DNA of 64,000 nt from Ancylostoma caninum (lineage: Eukaryota > Nematoda > Chromadorea > Rhabditida > Ancylostomatidae). Shown here piece by piece: positions 55,997-64,000 of this stretch. Position numbers and translations under genes: made by a program. Positions within the stretch are counted from its first letter, which is position 1; every line of letters begins with the position of its first letter. Under the pieces are notes generated by a model. That model was not told where the DNA came from, did not search any database, and saw only the letters and a list, made by a program, of their open reading frames with translations. The stretch lies in the NCBI GenBank assembly GCA_037903475.1, contig JBAJFG010000064.1:62001-126000 (forward strand), read 5' to 3'.

Positions 55997-57074
55997 AAGC
56001 CGGGTACGGCAGCTAGTGACATGTAATGCTTGGTACTTGCATTCACTCCCAACGAGAACCCCAGGAGAATCCCCGTCTGGCTCACCCTCTAGGACGCCCT
56101 CGCATGAGGCGTGCTCTCTCGCTAACCCACCTGAGCTACTCCTCTGAACTTTCTGCCCGCGATGGATCCGCGGTAGATCCGAGGTTGCTCGCGCTAAATC
56201 CGCGCGTGTCCGCGGTGGGCAACCGGGGGTGACGTCACTCCCGCGCTGTGCCTTCACATGCCCGCGGTCGCAATAACATTGCTATCCTCGGTGGACCCGC
56301 ACATGCCGCACGGTGGACCCGCACATTATACTTGGGACCGAATAAAAACCGAATAAATTGATTACTTCCATTATCAATTTAGAAAACGATTTGAACATGC
56401 AGACATTCTGAAATGAGAAAGCCCTAAAGCATTTCTTCTCCTTCATACAGCACTGTATTGGTCTCGAACTTGGGTCATTCGAATTTTCCATTTATTCGAA
56501 GTCCAAAATTTCTGCTTGCGAATATCGAATATTTCGAATAAACGGAAAATTCGAATGTTTTAACATTAAAGACCAATGTAATACTCGATGAGAGAGAACA
56601 AGAGGTTAAGGGCTTCCTCATTCTCAGATATCTGGTTGTTTGAACTGTTTCCTATATTGTTAATTGAAGTGACAAAAATTATTCGGTTTTTATTCGGTCC
56701 CAAGTATACCGCACATCCCCGCGGTGGATCCACAATAACGCTGGTTCGAACATCAGTGTTTTGAGAACCACCCTATTCTGAACTTTCTGGCCGCGGTGGA
56801 TCCGCGGTACGCCGGAGGTGGAGCGCCGGTTCGCCACCACGGGCATGTGCGGGTCCACCGCGAATGTACTGCGGACCCACCGCGGGTATGTGCGGATCCA
56901 TCGTGGGCATGTGCGGATCCGCCGTGGGCATGTGCGGATCCACCGCAGGAACGTGCATGTTCAAGGGATTGATTTTCTTCAGAAAGGATTTTTCTTCCTC
57001 TGTCGACGTGCCTGTCGCGAAGAGGAGGGGGCAAATCCACGGTGGCATCAACACTTCATCCTGCAAACTTTTGT

Positions 57075-57152
57075 ACATCTCTGGATTCGAACCCACGTAC
57101 CTCTTCGAACTCATGTTTCCAAGACCGCTCTCTTATCCACTCGGTCATACGT
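57075..57152 (-). other. tRNA-like sequence (pseudo-tRNA or SINE head), minus strand
   Basis: On the minus strand TGACCGAGTGGATAAGAG (A-box like, Ser/Leu type) is followed about 45 nt later by a perfect B box GGTTCGAATCC (57083-57093). The sequence between contains TCTTGGAAACATGA. The acceptor stem does not pair convincingly, so this is a pseudo-tRNA or a SINE promoter rather than a functional tRNA. Confidence 0.55.
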
Positions 57153-57428
57153 GTATCGTACGTGAATGTTTTGTTGGCATTGATGACCCAGTCAGCTTTA
57201 GTGCGTATCCACCGCGGGCACGTACGGATCCATCGTGTGACATGTGCGGGTCCACCGCGGATAGCCATGTTACTGCGAATGCACCGCGGGCATGTGCGGG
57301 TCTACCGTGGCGCGAGAGTGCCGTCACTCCCGGTTGTCCACCGGGGGCACGTGCGGATTTATCGCGAGCAACCGCAAATCCACCGCGGATCCACCGCGCT
57401 CAGAATGTTCTGAGTATCTGTCGACACG

Positions 57429-57500
57429 TATGGCCGGATGGATAAGGCACCGGACTTGGAAGCATTAGATTTGGAAGGAGGTTAGGTTCGAATCCTGTGA
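57429..57500 (+). other. tRNA-like sequence (pseudo-tRNA or SINE head), plus strand
   Basis: TGGCCGGATGGATAAGGC (57431-57448) resembles an A box and GGTTCGAATCC at 57485-57495 is a perfect B box, 44 nt on. The central part ACTTGGAAGCATTAGATTT could be an anticodon arm, but acceptor pairing is poor. Oriented opposite to the one at 57075. Confidence 0.55.
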
Positions 57501-58497
57501 TGTGCAAACGCTTTCAAAGTGAAATGAGAGTGTCGCCGCAGACTTGCTTCTACCTTTCTCCATCGGACACACCCAATATAGACCCGTTTTTTGACCAAAA
57601 TATCGAATGTAACACAGGTGCAGAAAGAGGTTTCTCACGCTGGCAGCAATAAAATTATTAGTAATGCCCATGAGTGATGTAATTCAGTAGATTCAACGCG
57701 AAATGACCAACAAGTAGTTGAAATGTCATATTGCACTGTTTATACTGGTCTCTTAGAACGCACACGCACGCGGCGGATCCGCAGATGTCTGCGGTGAGTC
57801 CGCACATGCCCGCGGTCGACCCACAGTACATCCGCGGTGGATCCACTCATGACCGTTGCGGCGAACCGACTCCCCACCTCGGGCGTACCGCGGATCCACC
57901 GCGGGCAAAAATTTCAGAGTCGGGGCATTTGTTTCAGGAGAGCTTTTTCAGCGCAGCATGGAAGAAAGTACCAAGTGTTATATACCATATTCTACTTGAA
58001 AGCTTACGGCTTCTGCAGCTGACAACTGCACGACACCCGATTTGTTGAATTGGAATGAATATCTAATAAAAAAAGTTTTCAGAAGACTTGTTTCCTGCGC
58101 TAATCCTTGGAGAAAATTTGTTGTGGTGGCCCTTGTATATGAAAGTATGGGGACTATCCCACTTGTTCTGCCCAAAGTCTCAAAATCAGAAATTCCTCTG
58201 AAACCTCGTCTAGGGGGGTTCTTTGCTATGCTGATTACGAATATCATACCCATTTTGTGCCATAACCCCATTTAGGTGGGGTTAGGGTGAGTAGGACACC
58301 TCTCAGAATCATCTGGTTTTTTGTCTAGGGCGGCTATTTGATACGCTGATCACAAATATCACCCTCATTTAGTGCCGCAACTCCATTTGGGTGAGGTTAC
58401 GATAAGGTTAGGGCAAGTACTGTGCACTGGAAAACCTCAAATTGCTTTCAACTTGAAAATCAATGTGATATTCGTAATCAGCAGGTCAAGTCTGTCT

Positions 58498-59688
58498 TCT
58501 AATTATCACTCAGCAACCAGATATATAATTCTTTACAGGCCTCCTAATTCTACTAGAGATGAAGACGAAAAATTGATAGACCTCATTACCGATATGACAT
58601 CCACTTGGGGCAGGATTGTTTTACAGGGAGACTTCAATCTCCAAATAGATTGGGCTAACAGAGTGCCTATGAATTCTGCTTCTACTGACTTTTTAGATCT
58701 GTTCACTGGTATGGATCTCGTACAATACGTAGCACACCCTACTCATAGTGATGCCATCCTTGACTTAGTTCTGTCCAACACAAATAATATTTCCAATGTT
58801 TCTCTCCTACCTCCTCTTCATAATTCTGACCACAATGTAGTGAAATTTCACGTCTTAGAGCAGTACACATTATCGTGCTATCTCCCCATGCCTGATTTCT
58901 TCCACGTTGACTATGAGGCTTTGAATAACCACCTTAGCTGCATTGATTGGTACGCTGTTTTTGATAACTACGTCTCCATTACTGACGTTTATTGCAGATT
59001 TTGCAACCAGCTTTATGCTGCATTAGCCAAGTTCGTTCCATTTAGAATTTCTGGTTTTGCTGGGATTCGGTATCCACCTCATCTAAAACGATTATTTGCT
59101 CAAAAACAACGCCTTTTCGAATCAGTGCAAGACCCTCTAGTGGACGTGCAGTATCGAAAAGTTTGCTCGGACATTGATTTTCACATTAAGGAATACCTTG
59201 CATATCACGAAAAACGCTTGGCGTCAGTCAAAGATCCTAAGCCGCTTTTTGAATATATTCGTCGTAAGACAAAGTCCCATTCGGTAGTATCATGCCTTAC
59301 CGACTTGTCAGGCTTGATTCACAGCTCTGATCAATCGAAATGTGAAGCACTGGGCAATTACTTCTCTACGGTATTCCAAGGTTCTACTAGGAATGATGAA
59401 ACCAACATCTCGGGCTTCCATATAAAATATCGTTGTCCTGATATCGTGTTTGATGCCTCTACAGTTTTCAAACTACTGAAAAGACTCAAACCTTCATCAA
59501 CTCAACCCTATGATGGAATTCCTCCAATAGTGTATAAAAAATGCGCCTCCTCCCTTTGTCAACCTTTGACGCATATTTTTAATATCTCTATTCTTTTGGG
59601 TGAAGTTCCACATGTCTGGAAAAAAGCGATTGTTACCGCAATTCCAAAAAATCCTAATCCCAAGTTAGTTTCTGATTTTCGACCTATA
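58498..59688 (+). pseudogene. CR1-like LINE ORF2, endonuclease part and RT start
   Basis: Open frame with RYIILYRPPNS, GRIVLQGDFNLQIDW (catalytic DFN), LDLVLSNTNN and HNSDHNVVKFH (SDH box), followed by the linker (FEYIRRKTKSHSVVSCL) and the RT lead-in VWKKAIVTAIPKNPNPKLVS and DFRPI. The N-terminal endonuclease residues are missing by 5' truncation. The frame closes with SITPTPVKIMEK at 60627 when the inserted retroelement is ignored. Confidence 0.85.
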
Positions 59689-60612
59689 TTTATTTATTTA
59701 TTTGATGCACCTCGAGGGCGCGCTCATGATAATTCAGAACATGATGGTGTTTCACAGCCACTCTAGGGAGCTTCAGGAGTTGTAAAAGTTAATGAGCTAA
59801 TAAAGGTCTCGTCTGATGACAGCATATCATGTGCAGAGTGTAGCCCGGCCATTTGCATACTTTCTGAAGTAACGTTAGGAAAACCAGCACATAGGCGGTA
59901 TAAGATCCATGGCCCATTATCCATACGTAAGAGGCAAATGGCGCTAGGGATAACGCCACTTTCTGCGAGCATAGGCATGCACAGAAAATCCCACACCGGA
60001 TTTTCGGATGTTAGGTATTCCCTACCCCTAACAATCCGGCATGGAACTTGCCTCCGTACGGAAATATGCGTCATGGAATTCTTCCGCCTATGTGGACAGG
60101 AAATAATTCTTGGATAGGTTGACAGCGAGAAATAGAATGGGATAAACTTGGACGAGACTAACAACTGCACATAATCGCAGTTATAGGTCGAAACTTAGAA
60201 AAAACCCGTGAGCTCCCTATAATGGGCGAGCAACGCATCTGAATTACACCACTTCAGACATCAGAGCATGACAGATTAGGAAGTATCGGTATAGGCAATA
60301 ACGAGAACAATATTAAAACTCTGTTAATCAAGAAAACAGTCCAAAACGATGGTGAACAGGTTCGGAATCATGAAGACGTAATGGAGAACTTTCACGTTAC
60401 ATCCGCTATATCCAACAACCCTAGTAGATCTATGTGGGAAAGTCTTCGTTTGAGCAATGATGAATTCTCTAGAGTGAGAAGGTCGGGAGTTAGCTTATTC
60501 AACATAGCGGCAACACGGCAGGCGAAAGCGCTCTGTAGTAGCCTGAATTGAAAACGACAAGATTTGCGAACAGTAATACGAACCAATCTCATTGATTTCG
60601 TTCATGATCTTC
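59689..60612 (-). mobile_element. 924-bp retroelement insertion with 14-bp duplications
   Basis: ATTTTCGACCTATA flanks both ends (59675-59688, 60613-60626). At the left is TTTATTTATTTATTT, the complement of a TAAA-type tail, so the insert is a minus-strand, 5'-truncated LINE or SINE. A minus frame at 60392-60592 (LNKLTPDLLTLENSSLLKRR) resembles the extreme C-terminus of LINE ORF2. At its 5' end (right) it carries a 29-bp copy of host LINE sequence. Confidence 0.8.
60582..60610 (+). repeat. 29-bp filler duplicated from downstream LINE sequence
   Basis: ACCAATCTCATTGATTTCGT plus nine more bases is identical to 60753-60781, about 170 bp downstream, and lies between the 5' end of the inserted retroelement and its target duplication. 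It probably arose by template switching when the insertion was completed. Confidence 0.85.
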
Positions 60613-60626
60613 ATTTTCGACCTATA

Positions 60627-61952
60627 AGTATCACTCCCACGCCAGTTAAAATTATGGAAAAAGTCATTAGGGACAAGCTCTTGTCCTGGCTAAACAGATT
60701 TCATGCATTCCCAATACAACAGCATGGATTCATTCCTGGAGCATCGACCGGTACCAATCTCATTGATTTCGTTCATGATCTAACCATGGCGCTTAACTCC
60801 GATGAATCCGTTGACGTTATATATATATATATGGATCTTTCAAAAGCCTTTGATCGAGTATCTCATACTAAGTTCCTAGCTAAACTTGAATCGCTTGGGG
60901 TCAGTGGAAACCTTTTGAGTTGGTTCAGATCTTTTCTGGATTCACGGCATATGTTCGTGAAGGTTGGAAGGAGTTTCTCTAGTGGGTATCCTTGTACAAG
61001 TGGGGTTCCACAAGGTGGGGTTTTATCCCCGTTGCTTTTTCTCATATACACTATGGACCTCGTTCCCATCCTTAGGACGTCGCCATTTGTTAAAGTACAG
61101 GTATATGCAGATGATATAAAAATCTACGGTAACTACTCGAACAATAACTGCTCTGAAGTGCAAGAAGCTCTCGAATCCTCCATACAGAGAATTACTGATT
61201 GGGCCTCATCTTTGGATCTCACCTTGAATCCTGACAAATGTGTAGTTATGCATCTTGGAGATTTGCCTCCCATTGAATACCAGGTTTACGGTAAAACTCT
61301 GAAGAATAGCGACATGGTTAGGGATTTAGGCGTATTTCTTGACTCTAAGCTTAGCTTTAGTGCACAGTTAGACTCTGTTGTTGGTAAAGCCCTCAGAGCT
61401 CTGTTCATCATTTTCCGCAATACTCATATCAGAGATCCTAAAGTGCTGTTAAGATTATACAAAGCTTATGTTCTTCCACATCTAGATCATTGCTCGCATA
61501 TTTGGAACCCTATACTCAAGAAAGATGTTCGGAAAGTAGAAAAAGTACAGCAAACATTCACTAGGCTTCTTTTTCACAGAATCCATCCTGGGATAACCAA
61601 TCGAGATATGCCTGATTATTCTGCGCGTTTGAAAGCACTGTCTCTTGATAGTCTACAGGATAGGAGAATGTGCAATGACCTTATTTTTGCTTTTCGAGTG
61701 CTCAGAAAAGAAAATATCTTGAGAGCAAGTAAGTACTGGATCTTCCGGCCAAGTAGTCCTAGAAATGGTGGTTTCAACCTACATTACCCTAAAATAAACC
61801 CAAAACGGTATTCACTTGCTTTCAACTCCTTTTTCCATCGTACTGCGAGGTGGCTTCAGCTACTGCCTAGAGATTTACTGAAGTCAGAAAACTGTCGCAT
61901 TTTCAAAAGTAAGTTGAGGAAGCTTCCTATTTCTTGCATTATTCCTAGTTAA
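60627..61952 (+). pseudogene. CR1-like LINE ORF2, reverse transcriptase C-terminal part
   Basis: Continues SITPTPVKIMEKVIRDKLLS, QQHGFIPGASTGTNLIDFVH, VIYIYMDLSKAFDRVSHTKF (motif A), [20 protein letters not shown] (motif B), VYADDIKIYGN (catalytic box at 61102-61122) and SLDLTLNPDKCVVMHLG, ending LRKLPISCIIPS at 61952. All RT motifs are present and the frame is uninterrupted from 60627 to the stop, so only the inserted retroelement and the 5' truncation disable it. Confidence 0.88.
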
Positions 61953-62575
61953 TCTACCTATTTACACGTATTTTTTTAGATTCACAGTTACGTGATCGAA
62001 TTACTCTGTCATCCAGATTACAACTTTGCAGCTTCCTCGGCCCGGACAAGCTCGGGAATTCTGATCGATTTTTTTTGTTTCTGTCTAATTTTGTTCCCTA
62101 TCTGTTTAGTTTTCTTGAATTTTCAACCCTTCACACGTTCTACACGTTTCTGTCTGACTTGATTTACGCTGTCGAATTCTGCTGAACTTTCCCCTTTTTC
62201 TCTCTGAATTGATCTCTGTCATTGGTGGTAAGTCGTTTAAGGAGAGCGAAAGATTGTGAACCCTCTGCCTTGAGGTCCCCCTACTCCGTTCGCCCAGGGT
62301 CCCTGACGGATTCGTCCGCCGTGGGTTAAGTTGGTCAGCCGAGCCCTGGTACCTGTTGACTCAAGTGATGCGTTCTGGTTGTGGGAACAGGATCTCGGTG
62401 GGGGACCTTTCACTTTCTGTAGCAGGAGAGCGGCCTTATGATCCGCCTGGACTAGATATCGAAATGTTATCTGGTTATTAAGTGGGATGACCAAGCAGAA
62501 TTCTAGACTTGTAAATGTAGTTTGGTTTTTTTGGAGCACCTTCGAGTGTATTTAAATAAATAAATAAATAAATAA
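61953..62575 (+). other. 3' UTR of the plus-strand LINE
   Basis: 0.6 kb without frame, ending GTGTATTTAAATAAATAAAT. The end is followed directly by MITE sequence (AACCCCCGTAGAC). Confidence 0.7.
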
Positions 62576-62788
62576 GTAACCCCCGTAGACAAAAATTCAG
62601 GTGTTTTTGTGAGATACCATACTTACCCTTACCCTACCGTAACCCTACCCAAATGGGGTTACCATGCAAAATCAATGTGATATTCGTGATCAGCATGTCA
62701 AATAACCCCCCTAGACGAAGTTTTAGGGAAATTTTTGACTTTGAGATTTTGGGGCAGAACAAGTGGAATAGTGCCCAAGCACAGAGTA

Positions 62789-63505
62789 CGCCATAAGTTC
62801 TTGCACACCATATTTAGTACCACCACAGTAGTGGAATTCAATGTAATGGCATGACCTCTATGGTCACACTGAGCAACTCAATAGCAACCTAAATAACCTA
62901 TAAGATCGAGAATTTGTCAACATTTGCTTTTGTAGCAGCTCAAAGTTGAGCGGGAGGCGCACCCATCGCGGCACGGGGTAACGAAGTCATCTTAGAACTG
63001 GAGCCACTCTTTCACAATAAAATTGTTCTATTTCCACCAGAAAAATGAAGTATAATAGATGTAGAAAACATTATGGGTTTAGGACGGGACCCCGTTTTCT
63101 CTCTTCCTTCAAGAATTTCATCATGTTTTTGAAAAGATGCCGGTCAGAGCAAATTTTCTAGGTTTTTGTGGTTCACAACATCAACGTCACGCTCAGTCTT
63201 ATTTGAACAGCATTTAGTGAGAAGGGACCCTGCTGCATTCACATCGGATAGCTCAAATGTGGCGCTTCAGTACGACGAGGATCCAGGGAAGAAATACCAC
63301 AGTGCCGCGATGGGTGCGCCCCCCCCCCCCCCCCCCTCCCCACTCTACTTGGTGCTCTTATAATGACAAATGGCGACATATTCTCGATCGGTTAAGTTAT
63401 TTGAGTTGCTTTAGAATTGGCTCAGTGCGACCATAGAAATCATACCATTACGTTCACTTCTACTGTTATGGCGGTACTAAATATGGTGTGCAAGAACTTA
63501 TGGCG
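62789..63505. mobile_element. 717-bp element with about 150-bp terminal inverted repeats
   Basis: CGCCATAAGTTCTTGCACAC at the left recurs as reverse complement at the right, and the arms match on through CATATTTAGTACC, TAATGG, TATGGTC and ACTGAGC. TA precedes the left end (62787-62788); the right flank is CA, perhaps a mutated TA. The centre has a long C-run (63320-63336) and no transposase. Confidence 0.8.
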
Positions 63506-63748
63506 CAACCTATATCTCCCCAATTAAGCAGACATTTGCCCAAAGCGCGATTCCTCGAAACTGGCGAGAAATGTTGAAGGGCGCAAATCAGTGTTGAGCT
63601 GAGCGTGGGTCGTGGCACAAATGCATGGCGCGCCGGTGCAGATCTCACACTATCATGTTAGCACTAATATTCCGGCTTTGAATATGTGATCTTTTTTCAC
63701 CTCTTGAGTATTGTTGGATCTATTCGGTGCGAACCATCTTGGAAAGGA

Positions 63749-63874
63749 CCTTCACTATCTTGCACTGTACACACTTCACTGTTTTGACGACCTTCACTAT
63801 CTTGCACTGTACACACTTCACTGTTTTGACGACCTTCACTATCTTGCACTGTACACACTTCACTGTTTTGACCT
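63749..63874. repeat. 42-bp tandem repeat, three copies
   Basis: CCTTCACTATCTTGCACTGT, ACACACTTCACTGTTTTGAC and GA make one 42-bp unit; copies start at 63749, 63791 and 63833 and are identical except for the end of the last. The length is a multiple of three, so frames pass through, but no gene is evident. Confidence 0.93.
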
Positions 63875-64000
63875 TTCTCAACCTCATCGAAGTGGTTGAG
63901 GGGTAGCCTTCACTTTTTCGTCCCATGCAACATTCAATTTCTGCCCTCCATCTCACTTCTATCGGGGCTATTACTGCGGCTATACCCCCATAGCGGTTCC

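Larger units (their letters stand above)
56144..57925. repeat. GC-rich inverted-repeat region with 21-bp tandem motifs
   Basis: CTGAACTTTCTG followed by CCGCGGTGGATCCGCGGTA occurs directly at 56144 and 56776 and inverted at 57880-57922. Between them the 21-bp unit CCACCGCGGGCATGTGCGGAT is repeated (six degenerate units at 56850-56960, more at 57200-57400). The arms 56776-56960 and 57765-57922 face each other, so 56776-57922 may be a 1.15 kb foldback element. GC-rich and rich in CCGCGG and GGATCC, unlike the surroundings. Confidence 0.6.
58498..62575 (+). mobile_element. CR1-like LINE on the plus strand, 5'-truncated and interrupted
   Basis: Begins within the endonuclease domain and ends in a tail TAAATAAATAAATAAATAAG at 62551-62575. 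A 924-bp retro-insertion (59689-60612) with 14-bp duplications splits the RT. Apart from this, the frame is open over more than 2.5 kb, so this LINE is much younger than the others in the window. Confidence 0.85.
58149..62784. mobile_element. Second copy of the hAT-type foldback MITE, split by a LINE
   Basis: The left part 58149-58497 has CCCACTTGTTCTGCCC and TGCTGATTACGAATATCA, the right part 62576-62784 has GATATTCGTGATCAGCATGT, GGGGCAGAACAAGTGGAATA and ends TAGTGCCC. These are the two arms of the element seen complete at 24010-24543. The phrase GTCAAATAACCCCC, continuous in that copy, is broken here by the LINE. The outer duplication is not conserved. Confidence 0.7.

Noticed and set aside
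57429..57500. Functional tRNA gene
   Set aside because: Acceptor stem does not pair and the A box is imperfect; only a tRNA-like sequence is supported.

Overview
The window looks like nuclear DNA of a nematode, most likely a clade V (strongylid or hookworm-like) worm. Short 60-80 bp introns alternate with introns of 7-15 kb that are packed with transposable elements. The mobile-element set (RTE and CR1-like LINEs, Penelope-like elements with GIY-YIG domains, Helitrons, many TA, TTAA and 8-bp-TSD MITEs) fits such genomes. The species assignment is inference.

Only one host gene is recognised. It encodes cyclase-associated protein (CAP, an actin-recycling protein) on the + strand, from 4657 to 51428. 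Thirteen exons join in frame to a 482-residue product with the usual CAP order: N-terminal coiled coil, helical folded domain, polyproline stretch, WH2, C-terminal CARP beta-helix. A second, alternative first exon (14313-15921, 536 codons, low complexity and probably disordered) ends in the same splice phase as exon 1. Spliced to exon 2 it would give a CAP of about 979 residues that lacks the coiled coil.

Layout. 1-4656: upstream DNA with two inverted-repeat elements. 4775-14312: intron 1, holding a Penelope-like element split by a 4.6 kb terminal-inverted-repeat element, which carries an RTE LINE, which is itself split by a TTAA-flanked element. 14313-17073: the alternative first exon and exons 2-7. 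17074-27220: a 10 kb intron of two Helitron-like elements, three minisatellites and several MITEs. 27221-27384: WH2 exon. 27385-34666: a 1.2 kb foldback element, a near full-length but decayed RTE LINE and a second Penelope-like remnant. 34667-36777: exons 9-12. 36778-51347: a 14.6 kb intron containing a minus-strand CR1-like LINE broken by a 6.8 kb LTR element with 782-bp LTRs. 51348-51428: last exon. 51429-64000: downstream DNA with a TA MITE, a Helitron-like element full of (TG)n, a GC-rich inverted-repeat region with two tRNA-like sequences, and a plus-strand LINE that sits inside a MITE and is itself interrupted by another retroelement.

Most nesting events can be read precisely because target-site duplications are visible and the interrupted reading frame closes when the insert is ignored. 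The most unusual objects are the LTR element without recognisable gag-pol but with a tRNA-Gly-type primer-binding site, and the long alternative CAP N-terminus. No prokaryotic operon, CRISPR array or rRNA gene was seen.
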